Source: Tolypocladium sp. Sup5 PDA-1 (taxonomy: Eukaryota; Ascomycota; Sordariomycetes; Hypocreales; Ophiocordycipitaceae). Taken from it: a DNA stretch of 64,000 nt. This document shows positions 45,036-56,400 of the stretch, in pieces; position 1 is the stretch's first letter, and the number at the start of each line of letters is the position of its first letter. The notes below the pieces were generated by a model that was not told where the DNA came from, ran no database searches, and was given only the letters and a program-made list of their open reading frames with translations. The translations under genes were made by a program, and so were the position numbers. The stretch covers positions 521,315 to 585,314 of the forward strand of contig JPHH03000017.1 in NCBI GenBank assembly GCA_000750105.3, given 5' to 3'.

Positions 45036-45935
45036 TTATTGGCTGCCCTCGACAGTCGCGCTGACGGGGTTGATCTCGAACCCGTACGTCTCCTTGATCC
45101 GCTCTCGCCTCCGCTCCTCGTAACCGGCGGGGCGGATGCCTGGTCCAAAGTCAGCACGTCATGAAGTTCGGCCGGTCCGAGACGGAATGGACTTACCTCG
45201 TCCCTCTCCAATCTCTGCAACCGTCTGCTCGATGGGTAGCCGCGTCGTCCGTCGGAGCTTCTCCTTGCGCTCAAACTCGTCATCCTCCTTCTTAAAGCTG
45301 TCGATGCGTCCGCCGAAGAGGTGCAGGGATCCCTGTATGGTGCTGACGAGCGCGCCGAGGCCGACGACGACGGGCATCCTCCGGGCTGCGACATTATCAG
45401 TAATTGACCGCGGGACGGTGGCCCAATCGGAAAGTGCGGTTCTCAAAACGTACAGGGCAGGCCGAGAACACCGCCGCACATGAAGCCACCAAAGGCCGCG
45501 GCCCAGGCATCGTCCTTTTCGCGCAGGTTCATCATCGTCCGGGAGAAGAAGGCATAGGCACCCGGGCCGGCGGCTGCAACCCAGTTAGCGAAACGCTGCT
45601 CCCGCGCGCGCGGCAATTGGCGCCGCGCATGCATGTCCTCGGGCGGCCATACCGCAGATACCGATGACGGGCGCGCCGCGCGTGAAGACGCTCATGGCGC
45701 CGACGTTGCGCTTCGATAGGGCGTTCTGGATGGCGGCGAGGAAGAAGCCGCTGCCGAGGCCGACGAGGGCCGTCTTGGCCGTCTCGTCGAGGACATCGTG
45801 GGGGGCGTATGGCTTGTCAGACTCCTCCATGAGAGCCTTGGGGTTGAGGCTCGTCTGGCGATCCATGGCGTCGTCCGGGGTTGGCTTTGACGGGGGAGGA
45901 GGAGCTGTTTTGCCTTGGGGACGTTCGTGGTTCAT
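45036..45935 (-). CDS. NADH:ubiquinone oxidoreductase subunit NUJM (NDUFA11/B14.7 type)
   Basis: An accessory membrane subunit of mitochondrial complex I, of the Tim17/22 fold. About 231 residues from four exons: 45935-45653, 45573-45454, 45385-45197 and 45139-45036. Introns are 79, 68 and 57 nt, with all joins phase 1. The ATG at 45935 follows an in-frame TTG that is not used. After a Pro-rich head come ALVGLGSGFFLAAIQNALSK, NVGAMSVFTRGAPVIGIC, AYAFFSRTMMNLREKDDAW and AAAFGGFMCGGVLGL. RMPVVVGLGALVSTIQGSLH forms the last hydrophobic stretch. NVGAxSVFTRG and LREKDDxW are the strongest family matches. The C-terminal charged tail (FERKEKLRRTTRLPIEQTV) is longer than in animals. Yeasts without complex I lack the gene. 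Confidence 0.82.
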
Positions 45936-46474
45936 CAAACCGAGCCAGCTGGGGGTGGGAGAGGACTGCTGAGGTAAGGCGCCCGGTTCACGTGACTAAT
46001 GGTCAATTGAGCAGCGCGGATTGGCTCCATTGTTTCTGGCTGGCGGTGGACTTTTTGGCCCCGCTGCTGAGCTTCCCCCATTGCCCCACTAACAATTTTT
46101 GGGTGAAGCTGTGTGAACGTCAAAACGACGGTCATGAGATTTTGCTTCAAACAGACGACGTCCACAGAAGCTCACAAGTCGGGCATATCTGACGAAAGGG
46201 TAGAAGCCCGTTCTCCGTCCCATTTTAGCAGTATTTGCAGAGCTCCCATCAGCGGAAACTACAACTCATCCCGGGCGCATATCACTCCGGGCCGGTGTCA
46301 TTGAGTCTCCCTCTGACTACTCCGTACATGCACTCCGTCTGGGTTCATAAACGGGCCGGACATTGACCTTGACGGCGTTTAGACCTCGTTTGATTTTAAG
46401 GTCCGGCGTGGTCGAACATCCTATATCGGCCAAAACGCAAGGAAGCTGTCAATTTCGCGACTGAGCCTCTCACC
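45936..46474. promoter_or_regulatory. Divergent promoter region, NUJM / TRM10
   Basis: 539 bp between two start codons that point away from each other. It includes a TACTCCGTA copy at 46318. No further element is recognised. Confidence 0.45.
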
Positions 46475-47647
46475 ATGAGCTCCGCGGAGGCCCCCGACAT
46501 CAAGGTCGAAACGACGGAGCCTCAGCCAGGTTCTTATGAGAACAGGGCCCCAGGGACCCAAACACAAGAAGTCAAGACGCAGGATCAACCAGCCGAGCCC
46601 GCCGCCGCCGCCGCCGCCCAAAATGCCACCGGTTCAACCACCGAGCCCGCCGCACCCTCCATGTCCAAGAACGCCCTGAAGCGCCTCCGCAAGCAACAAG
46701 AGTGGGAAGACAGCAAGGACGACCGCCGCAAGCGCCGCAAGGAGAAGCGCCACGGCCGCAAGGAGCGTCTGAGGGAGGAGCGCGCCGTCCTCATCGCCCA
46801 GGGCGCCGACCCGGCGACGGTGTTCCCCAAGAAGGCGCCCGCGACGCTGGTCCCCGTGGCGCTCATCATCGACTGCGACTTCGAGCGATACATGACGGAC
46901 AAGGAGCGTGTGTCGCTCTCCAGCCAGGTCACGCGCTGCTACTCGGACAACCGCAACGGCAAGTACAAGGCGCACCTGTGGATGGCCGGATGGCAGGGCA
47001 AGATCGACGAGCGCTTCACCAACGCGCTCGGCAACCAGCACGTGAACTGGAAGGGCGTCGGCTTCGAGGCGGGGGGCTTCCTGGCGGCCGCGGAGAGGGC
47101 GCGGCTGAGGATGAAGGAGGCGGGCGGAGAGATGATTGCGCCGCTGCGGCGCAGCCTGGAGGGCGAGGCCGCGTGGGAAAAGGATGAGCGCGACCCGTTC
47201 CCCCTGCCGGACCCCCAGCCGGAGCCCAACGCCGCCTACAACGACGTCGTCTACCTCACCTCGGAGTCGCCGTACACGCTGCAGCGCCTCGAGCCGCACA
47301 CGAGCTACGTCATCGGCGGGCTCGTCGATAAGAACCGCGAAAAGGGGCTGTGCTACCGCCGCGCGCGGGCGCTCGGCATCCGCACGGCGCGGCTGCCCAT
47401 CGGCCAGTTCATGGTGATGCAGAGCCGGCAGGTGCTGGCGACGAACCACGTCGTCGAGATCATGCTCCGGTGGCTCGAGTGCGAGGACTGGGGCGAGGCG
47501 TTTATGGCGGTCATCCCGAAGCGGAAGGGGGGCAAGCTCATCGGCGAAGAGGGAGAGGAAGAGGGGGAAGAAGGGGAGGGGATAGAAGAGGACGATGGGG
47601 CTGGGGAGGAGGCGGACGATGTCAAAGAGGAAGCGGAACCACAATGA
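46475..47647 (+). CDS. trm10: tRNA (guanine-N1)-methyltransferase Trm10
   Basis: Methylates N1 of guanosine 9 in tRNAs using S-adenosylmethionine. Single exon, 390 residues. The head is Ala/Glu-rich and then very basic (RKRRKEKRHGRKERLREERA), as in yeast Trm10 where it helps tRNA binding. The SPOUT-type catalytic domain runs from about 125 to 350. PVALIIDCDFERYMTDKE begins it, and LSSQVTRCYSDNRNGKYKAH and VYLTSESPYTLQRLEPHTSY follow. The knot segment is YVIGGLVDKNREKGLCYRRA with RLPIGQFMVM. The Asp in GGLVDKN is the residue tied to catalysis in the family. An insertion of about 50 residues (AERARLRMKEAGGEMIAPLR) sits mid-domain. The protein ends with a Glu-rich acidic tail. Confidence 0.95.
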   Translation: MSSAEAPDIKVETTEPQPGSYENRAPGTQTQEVKTQDQPAEPAAAAAAQNATGSTTEPAAPSMSKNALKRLRKQQEWEDSKDDRRKRRKEKRHGRKERLREERAVLIAQGADPATVFPKKAPATLVPVALIIDCDFERYMTDKERVSLSSQVTRCYSDNRNGKYKAHLWMAGWQGKIDERFTNALGNQHVNWKGVGFEAGGFLAAAERARLRMKEAGGEMIAPLRRSLEGEAAWEKDERDPFPLPDPQPEPNAAYNDVVYLTSESPYTLQRLEPHTSYVIGGLVDKNREKGLCYRRARALGIRTARLPIGQFMVMQSRQVLATNHVVEIMLRWLECEDWGEAFMAVIPKRKGGKLIGEEGEEEGEEGEGIEEDDGAGEEADDVKEEAEPQ

Positions 47648-47746
47648 ACCTGTCTTTGTATCAAGACTACGCCAACCAGATATCCCGTTCCGAGCCTAAA
47701 TTCATATACAGCATCATGAGCCTTCACATAAAACAGGTCCCATCCC

Positions 47747-49504
47747 TCAAAACTCCATGGACTCCTCCTCCCGCTCCCGCTTAACCCGGCCGTCCCTCTC
47801 ATCCCTCATAATCCCCGCCACAAACGCCCTAAACTGCTCGACGTAGGGCTTGAGGCTCGTCTTCTCCCAGTCCGACACGCCCTTGCCCTTGATATTCTCG
47901 TCCTCGCCGCTGCCGTCGTCCTTCCACGCGTCAATCTCCGCGAGCAGCCCCTGCACCGTGGGCACGCCCAGGGGGTCAAACTCGTCGAGGCTCCGGGTGT
48001 CGATGGGCACGCAGACGCGGCCGGTGCCCGGGTGCACGACGAAGGGGCTCTTGAGCAGGTGGTTGAGCTTCTTGCTGACCTCGATGTCGAGCCGCGGGTA
48101 CGTGTACTCGAGCACGATGTCCTGCTTGGCCTCCAGCAGGGCCTTGGCGTCGAGGTTCTTGCTCGCGCCCGTCTTGGCCATGGCGTCGATGTCGGACCAC
48201 TTGGACGTGGACGCTCGGCCGGGCGCGGCGTCCCACTTGCGCCGCAGCGAGTCATTCAGGGTGCGGTCGGGGAGGAGCTGGAGGAGCTTCTCGGCCTGCT
48301 CGCCGGATGCCCAGGGGTCCTGCACCTCGAGCACGTCTTCCTGGAAGTGAGTCTTGAGGATATCGAGACTTCGACTAAAGGGATCATGTCAGCATTCCGT
48401 TGAAGTTGGTCAGTGATGGGGGTTCGGGGACGGCATACGCAAGATGAGGATGCAGCGGCCGCCGCACATTGACCTTCTTCCCACTCTGCGCACCGCCCCT
48501 GACGACTTCCAGGTAGCCCGCAATCGCCCTCCGCTTCTGGTCATCCATGCTCCGGACCTTCTTGTCGCACACCCACGCGTGGGCGCCTCGCCGCCCAGAG
48601 TACACCCACATGATGTGCCTGAAGCCAAAGTCCTCCCGCAGCGCCGCGTCGACGACCTTGATGGCCATGGTCATAAAGGCCCAGCACTTGTTGCAGATGT
48701 TGGCCTTGTCGCAGCACGTGCGGATGTCGTCGTAGTCTGTCAGGTCGATGTCGAAGCAGAGCTCCTTGGCGAGGGGCTTGAACGCGGACGTGTTGCCCAG
48801 CGTCTTGCGGTCGCGGGGGTTCATTGTGTAGACGGGGCCGATTTCGAAGCGCGAGGGGTTGAGGCGGAGGACGTCTTTTCGGAGGCTGAAAGGCAAAGTG
48901 TTAGCAGGCCGGGCGAAGAAGCGGGTAGGACGGGTCTCGTCGGCCGCATACAGGTCTGCCGTCGCAAAGGACTGGTATCGCAGGTAGGCTTCGTTCTGGA
49001 GGGTAAACGCAAACTCTCGGTTACCAAAGTCGTTGGTGGGCGTCGGGCTGTGGTTCAGCCAGTGGAACAGCTGTCGCCAGGGGAAGAGTCGCTGGTAGAA
49101 GCTGCGCATGACCTCGGGGTCGGAGGCCTTGAGCGCCGTGATGTCGCTGTGTGGGCGCTCTTGTCAGTGATATGACTCCTTTCGGGGAGACGAGGGCGCA
49201 TCACGTACGTTGGCGATGCTGGCCGGGCGGGCGAGCTGGACGCTTGTTCTTTGACCGGCGCCGAGCTGGGAAACTCGTCGTCGGAGTCGACACCTACAAA
49301 CAGCTCTTCCAGCTTGACCCCCTGCTTGACCGCCTCGGGCGCAGCGTCGGCATCGTCCTGCGCCGCCTCGCCGTCCATGTCGACGTCTTGGTCGGCGTCT
49401 GCCGCCGGGCCGACGGTGCTGGGGATGCCGTTGCCCTCCTCCATGGGCTCGTCCTTGACCGCGCCGGGGGACGACCTGGACTCTGCGGTGACTGAATGCG
49501 GCAT
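47747..49504 (-). CDS. pri1: DNA primase small (catalytic) subunit Pri1
   Basis: Makes the RNA primers that DNA polymerase alpha extends. About 521 residues from four exons: 49504-49209, 49146-48952, 48885-48439 and 48374-47747. Introns are 62, 66 and 64 nt. Intron 2 has no stop and keeps the frame, but it has a GTATGC donor, a GCTAACA branch and TTTCAG. Its removal restores SFATADLLRKDVLRLNPSRF. Catalytic residues are D209 and D211 in FDIDLTDYDD. The zinc site C221, C222, C228, C231 follows, and SGRRGAH at 260-266 is the nucleotide-binding motif. The first 98 residues are an acidic, disordered extension. The 3' end faces TRM10 across only 99 bp. Confidence 0.95.
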
Positions 49505-51374
49505 AACTGGTCCCGGAGTTTCCGGCGACTTTGCCTGGGCCGCAGAATTGTACGTCGTAGTCGCTGTTGAAGTGCACGAGGCTCTGCGCTGGGTGGTGGT
49601 GCGTGGGAGGTGTGACGCGTTCGGGAGACGCGTCTGGGGTCGCGTAAAGCGAATTTACCAAGTTACAGAGTACGGACTACCCCGTACGGTAGCGTACCCG
49701 AGCCAACTGGACCCGACTCCACCGGCGCATTCACAGCCAGATAAGGTACTGTAGATGAGGTAACTACTCGTACTTTCTCTTCTCTCAGCAACGAACGCGG
49801 TTACAAACTGCATCTCTTGTCGGGTTGTTGGATAACCTTCGAGACACGGGTACAAAATCTGCTACTGCAACAATACAGAGGCGTCACGCTCTCCCATGCC
49901 CTGAGCAGCGCGCTCGGCACCTGTACCCGGCTTGGCCCCGTGAGTACTCCGTATTACTTCGTACAACGAGCCGCGACCGAGACAAGACAGTGCAACATCA
50001 AAAGTACCTGACTGCGCCTCAGGCACCGCTGCATACGGACTACGGACTATCCGTACATATTCGCAAGCTCGGGTGCATCTGACGCCCGTTTAGGTATCCC
50101 ATGGGCCATGATGCACGCTCCCTTCAGACACCGCTGTGTTTTGGATCCCTCCCCGGGCATTTCCTGCGCGCCTTGCCATTCGCTGCCAAGGCCTGTATCC
50201 TGCTTTGGCCGTGGGCCGCCCGCCACATTCGTCTTCCCGTCCGTCCCATCCCATCCCATCCCGTCAACCCGTGTAAGTCGCTCGTACGTCCGTACTCCGT
50301 ACCATCATGACAACACTCTTCTTGGGCCACAAGTCTCGACCCATAGCCTCCTTGCCTCCCTTGTGATACAGAAGCTCCGCGCAACAGCCAACTGCCGAAC
50401 CCGCCTTTTCCACCCCATCCCAACATGCTACAGTACAGTCCCCATCCGCCAATCCGCTGCCTCGGCCGAGTTCCCAGAGCCATGTCCCTCCCGCCATCCC
50501 AACTACCGGCGGCACAACCCCATCACCACCGCCAGGGCAGACTGCATCTCTCGTTTTAATAACCCTCCCGCTGCCCGGCTCCCGGCCCCCGCCGAGCCCG
50601 GGCCCTGCCAAGCTGCCAGCCCTCCCTTAACTCGCTCCTCTTGCGCCTTCCCTCCCTGTTCCCCCACCTCTCCTCCGCAGCCCGAAGCTCCGAAGCACCC
50701 CCGCCCGTGATCCGGTCGAGACCTCGATGGACTCTCAGCCCGGAGCCGGGGTCCGGCCCAGCAGGCACGCCACGTCAAGACCGTTATATGAGTCGTTTCC
50801 TCCCATCCCACTTCTTCCGCATCTGTCATTTCTACATTTCCTCGGCGTCCCTTATGACCGCCGTTATGCAAGCTTCACCGTCAGTCATCGCCACGTGCGA
50901 CTGCAGAACGCCACTGGGGATCGCCGCTCTCGTCTACTTCGGCCAAATTCCTCCATATATTCTGTGAAAAGGGTGAGGCCCCGCCCGTCTGGCCATTACG
51001 ATGATCCTCTGTCACTAATATGACGGTATAGATCCTGCGCCTCTCGGCTCTCTATAGAAAAGCCCTGGTATCCAAGACCGCTGTCCATCTCATAATGCGA
51101 TCCAAGTCCCCAGATTCCCGAGGGTATTGCAAGCTCTTTGCTGCCCAAATCCTGGCGAACACATCGCCTTTTCAGAACCCAAATCAAATTTCAACCGCCC
51201 CTCGGGCTATTCGCGTCGACCCGAATTGCAGGACAGATCCCTGAACCACCCAAGCCTGTTTGAGCGCCCCTACGGCACCATCAACGTTGTCCCCGCCCAG
51301 CTCACCCGACACCGACGAGCCGCCAGACGAAGACGACGCCCGGTTCTGCACACACACCGCAGGACCTCCACACT
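49505..51374. other. Intergenic, PRI1 promoter to Skn7 3' flank
   Basis: 1.9 kb, pyrimidine-rich on the plus strand. Two TACTCCGTA copies lie at 49945 and 50293, together with looser variants (49670 and 50036 regions). A tccca run occurs at about 50245-50264. The frames at 50108-50710 and 50503-50871 are composed of Pro/Ser- or Gly/Arg-rich shadow sequence. Confidence 0.45.
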
Positions 51375-53453
51375 TCAGCCATAGTTGCCCTGCGGCGCGT
51401 TCATCCGCTGTCGCTTCTCCGGCGGGCTCTCATGGTCTGACATGCGGCCAGAGGTAGAGTCCATGGGCGCACCATAGCTGGGCCGGCCCATGCCGTACTG
51501 GTTGCCCCCGTTCACGAAGCCATAACACTGGTCTGCGCTGTTCTGTGCCATATGCCCGGGGGACCAGCCCGAGCCCGATGCGGCAGGCGGCGGCGTCGAA
51601 GTCTCGAACTTGATATTGTTATTCATGAATGGGACATTGCCCATCATGTACCCTGCGTTCTCGCCCTCGGGCTGAGCAGGTGGGTTCTTCAGCAGGTGCG
51701 CCATGTGCGTCTTGATCGACTTCAGCATTCCCTCCTTGGTGAACGGCTTCGCTAGCACTCCATTCATCCCTGAATCGCCGTCAGCCATCGAAACCGCAAG
51801 CGCTCGGAAACAAAAAGGCTCGACTCACCGTGTTCAAAATAGCCATTGACTTCGTCGGGTCTTATGTTGGACGTCATTGCGATGATCGGAGTCGACGGAC
51901 AGTGCTGGCGAATGTACATGGTGGCCGACACACCATCCAGCCGCGGCATGATGATGTCCATGAACATCATGTCAAAGTGATCTCGACCGACAGTGCTAAC
52001 TCGGTTGTAGGCGTCCGCGCCATTTTGCTACATACAACGTCAGATTTACGCTTTTACCTAGATCGGTCGAAAAGCGCTCGTCACTCACCGCGTGCTCGAC
52101 TTCGCAACCCATGGATTTCAAGAACTTGATGCCAATCTTGGCGCAAGTAGGATCGTCCTCGACCAAAAAGACGTGTGGCTTCTTGGGGCCCCACAAGGAA
52201 GTCGACTTGTCCATCGGGGTGGATGGTGCAGAGGCCGCGGTGGCCGCCGCCGGCGCAGGTATCGAAGCTGGTGGTTCAGAAACGCTCATGGACGCACCCT
52301 CATTCGGCATGGCATACGGTATCTTGTGGATGTGGTCCGAGTGGAATGGGTCGATGCCCACAGTCTGCCCGACTGGATACACGGGATACCGGCTGAGGTC
52401 GTTCATGGGATCATGCATCATGGGCATCGAGACAGGCGTGATCATGGCGGCCGAGTCGGCCGGGGATCCGTACATGCCATGAAGGCGTTCGAGCTCACGA
52501 TCGGCCACGGAATCAGCTGCCACACTCGAGAGGAGCTCTCGCGCCCGGCGCAGCTCCGGGACCGAGTCATCGACGTCGCCCGTGCCATTCGAGTTCATGA
52601 GACCTCGACTCCGGGCATCATTGTACGGGGCCAGATAGTTGAGCATCTCGTACTGCGACTGCTTCTGTGCGTTGAGCATTTTTTGCAGCGTCAAGACCTC
52701 GTTGACCAGGAGCCTGTTGGTCTGTGACACATCGGTGTACAGCTCTTGGAGCTGCTGCACCTGCTGCTGAGTGGCAGTCAACTGCTCAGAGATTACGCTG
52801 ACATGCTGGCTTGTAGTGAAGTCCTCGGCGGCCGGAGGTTTCCTCGGAGCGGGGGCCTTGCGGCGAATATTGTCGAGGCCGTCTTTGCTGTCAGCCCGGA
52901 AGTACGGGTGTTTGAACTCGAGGATCTTTCGTTGCACTCGTTAGCCACAGCCCTACGGTCTAAGCCTATCGTAGCCGAGCTCTCACATTTCCGTTGGGAT
53001 TGGATGATTCGGTGTCGCTCGAGGGCTTCACTTTGTGGAAGTCGTATTTGTTGAGTTGCCGAATAAAGCTGGACATGTTACTGTGCTTAAAGTGCTTCGG
53101 CAAGATGGACCTGGTGAATTTCTCGCCCTGATTCAACATCAGCACCGTACACGTCCGTGGCGCAGGTTGCAGGCGAGGCAACATACCTCTACCACCACGA
53201 AAGTATCGCCATCCTTTCCCCATCTGGCCACGTCCTGGTGAGACGGGTCTTCGAGCATGCTAAAGCCGTGTCAGTTGCTGGGTGTTGCCGACGGGTGGTT
53301 GCTGCGAGGATGTGTTACCGAAAGAGTTTGCGAACCTGGAGACGCTGTTAGCACACGGGCAACTGCAAGCAATGGATGTCTTGGTCGTCGACTCACGAAT
53401 TCGCTCGCATTATTGCCGCCGCCCGAGGCGGCAGCCATCTCCGTCCCCGACAT
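51375..53453 (-). CDS. skn7: Skn7-type response regulator with HSF DNA-binding domain
   Basis: The nuclear output factor of the fungal HOG/Sln1 phosphorelay, acting in oxidative, osmotic and wall stress. About 572 residues from seven exons: 53453-53397, 53335-53319, 53259-53187, 53127-52987, 52925-52089, 52027-51829 and 51769-51375. All six introns are 59-61 nt. Exon 2 is only 17 nt. Residues about 19-100 form the HSF-type domain: FVRKLFRMLEDPSHQDV, FVVVEGEKFTRSILPKHFKH and NMSSFIRQLNKYDFHKV. A coiled coil follows (VISEQLTATQQQVQQLQELY). The receiver domain lies near 345-460, with acidic residues E352-D354, phosphoacceptor D399 (MFMDIIMPRLDG) and K449 (LAKPF). The C-terminal 100 residues are disordered. 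Confidence 0.95.
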
Positions 53454-56400
53454 TGCGTTGCGAAGTGAAAGGCTAGGCTGGTTGGCAAGGACTCAAGGAG
53501 AGACGGAGTGTGTAAGACTATTCGTCGGGCTGAAGCCGGTTTAAGCCAACGGCGGGCAGAGCCCGCAGGGATTGTGTCGCAAAGGCCCCGTCTTGTCCAA
53601 TGCGGCCGGCAGCAGATGACCCGACGGATGGTGACGGCGAGCGTTGCCGCGAGTGGCAGCTGTTAATGTGTTGTAGGAGGAATAGTTGCGGCGTCGCCGT
53701 CGTCGCCGTAGTCGTCGTCGTCGCCTGCAGGGTTGGCGCGGGGAGCGGGTGCAGGTTGTCCGCAGAAGCCTGTCGCCAGGGAGCGCTCAACTGGCGAAGA
53801 AGGGCGGCGCCGCGTCGGTGGCCTCGATGGCAGGACAATTGACGGAGGTTGGCGAGGTTGTTTCGACGAGGCCGTCTGGCGTGCGAGTTTTGGGTTGGAT
53901 GGATGGGCGGATGGATAGATGGATGGATGGATGGTTGGATGGTTGGATGGCCTGGTTGGATGGGCCTGGGTGGGCCAGGCTAGGAGGGAGAGATCAGGTG
54001 AATGACGGCGAGCAAGGTCCTGGTGCTTGGCCGGCCAGGGGAGGAACGCGGCACGACGGCAGAGCGTCCGAGGCTGACGGCAGGCTCCGTGGGCTTCCAG
54101 CTTCGCTTCAGTCGAGTTGAGTCAGTTGGAGCCGAGCAGGAGACGAAAACCCGTTAGAGGAGCAGCGGGAGCGCGCGGTGGTGCAGGTAGGAAGGCGAGC
54201 CATGGTTGCTTGTTGGCGGCGCATTAGTGATGGGATCTCGTGCTGGTTGGTTCCTTGCGATGGGAGGCAGACGGGCAGGATGATGGATGGCCTGGTGCTG
54301 TGCTGGTGCGCTGTAGCCAGTACCTGCTGACGGATACCGGCCAGGTCACCCGCCCTGCCGCGGCTGCGGCTGCGGTACAAGCGAGCCAAACTAGGCCGTC
54401 TCACATCCGCCGTGGGCCTGGTGCGGGCCTTTGTACTTGCTGCATTCAGCAACTATTCCGGACCGTGTGGCGCAAGCCGCTACGCACGGTGGGGCAACAC
54501 CAACAAGCACCGAGGTGCAGGCCCGCCATCCACGCCATGCACCATCCACGATGCACCATCTAATCCGCCATTGGATCCAGCACCTGCAGTCCAACACTAC
54601 CAGCCCACACTCTCGCTCTCCTCGCTCGCGCACTCCCACCTCCCGTCACCCGTCCGGACTTCGGCTCCTCGATGACGGCAAATAGTGCCAGCATGATCGC
54701 ATCGAAAGATGCAGCGTAGCATCCATCCTTCAGCTTTGCGCCACCCGAGTGCAGGTCATCCGACGCCCACCGTCAATGTCTCCTCATGCTGCCGAAGCCC
54801 CTGTCCGTCTGTTCGGGCGCCCCGTCGTCTATTGATGACCTGCTGAGGGCTACCACGGCGTCTGCCTCCTCCATTGGCGCGTCGGCGGCTCAATCTGCAT
54901 GCTTCTTTCGACATGCCCGCAGTGCTCCAACAGGCCCAGGCCCCGGTCATACATTCTTGTCCAGCTGAGCACCTGCAGTTCGCGGATGCAATCGCGTCCC
55001 TGATTACTGCTGCACGCGGCCGTCAACTAATAGCGTCTGTTTCTCAGGTCTCAGCCGGCGGCTTAGCAGCATTAGTCTCGCGCAGCAGAACTCGTTCCAT
55101 TGGCACTGGCGAGAATACCCCTTCCGAAGCCACAGCTGTTAGCCCTCCCGAGGGCAGCAGCCTCTGCCACATCCCGTCCTCCGTGGCGACGGCTTGTGCA
55201 CCGCCTGCCCTCGACTCTTGCCAGTCGAGTGAGTCCCAGGACGGTGGAACCGAAGCACATGGTCTTGGACGCAAGCCAAGACTCTCCATCTGCTCGCCTA
55301 TCAAGCTTAATTCCAGCCTGAATCTCATCAGTCCATGCCAACTGCCGGATTGCTCCTTGGCGAGGCTGGAGATTAGCTGCAGCCCGAGGTGGGTGACTGC
55401 ATGGGATACCCCAGGGCTTCGCTTGTCAAACACACGTGCTGTGGTGCTCTGGCTCCATTCTAATTGCACATGCCTCGAGTCTCGTCGACGGCCTTGCGTC
55501 GAGGCCATCCGAAAGTGCGGGTTGAGATGGGATGAGACACGAAGCTGCTTTTCGAGGAATGCAGGTCACTCCGGCTCACAGCATCCGGATCGTAAATAGC
55601 GGCGGATCTAACCGCAAGGAGATCGAGAGAGAAAAGTTCAAGCCACCACGCGCGCGCATGCTAACAAGCATTGCAAGACTCAACCGATGCTGTGGCCCTG
55701 TGGGTACGAAGTAGGGTCGCAACGGTAATTGTCTGTTCCTCGTTATCCAGAAGTTGGCGCTAAGGCGTGAGGCGCTGTCTTAGCTGCCTGCCAAACAACG
55801 ACTACCACTGCGTACCGGTATGGGGAATTGAATCGGAGAAATTTGAAATTAAAAGAGGATCCCAGGTCACGGCGGAGGAACTTGTCAACTTGTCAACGAA
55901 AGCAGCTTGCTGCGTCTCTTGCCAGCAGGCGCGAGTGTCGACGCATTGTCAAAGCATGACGCAAGTCGCTGTACCCCGCACCGTGTGTTCGTGCACTGTG
56001 AGGCCACTCGCAGGATGGGGGCTAGCAGCACGGGGAAAACGTGCTCAGCCAACCTTCGAACCAACCAACGGGGCGACAGGCGGCCGGTTCGAGTTGCTAA
56101 TTTTAATCTCACTTGCACGACGCCTGCTTGGATGCCAGGATTCTTTGTACACACGAGAAAAGGTCTCAAGCAACTTGCAAATTTCTCATGAAACGTCTTT
56201 CTTGAACGTCCTTCTTGAACGGGTTTGGTCGTGCGAAACCGAACATTAGATCCCCATTGTCCCGGAGTATTTCCCTTCACGATCTGCAATCGACGTGCCC
56301 AAAAGCGACAGCTCGGCTGGGAGGCTCATGCCCCGTGCAGTAAGCTGCAGACATGTGCACGAAGAGGTGCTCGCAGTAAGCCGAGTGTTGGGGATTCATC

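Noticed and set aside
46634..47644. 336-codon frame antisense to TRM10
   Set aside because: Arg/Leu/Ala-rich shadow typical of GC-rich third positions. The plus strand is a complete Trm10.
50108..50710. 200-codon plus-strand frame between PRI1 and Skn7
   Set aside because: Pro/Ser/Cys-rich translation of a pyrimidine-rich spacer, without domain content or codon bias.
54874..55599. 241-codon plus-strand frame in the Skn7/eIF2B spacer
   Set aside because: Starts with TTG, has no domain and overlaps similar-length antisense frames.
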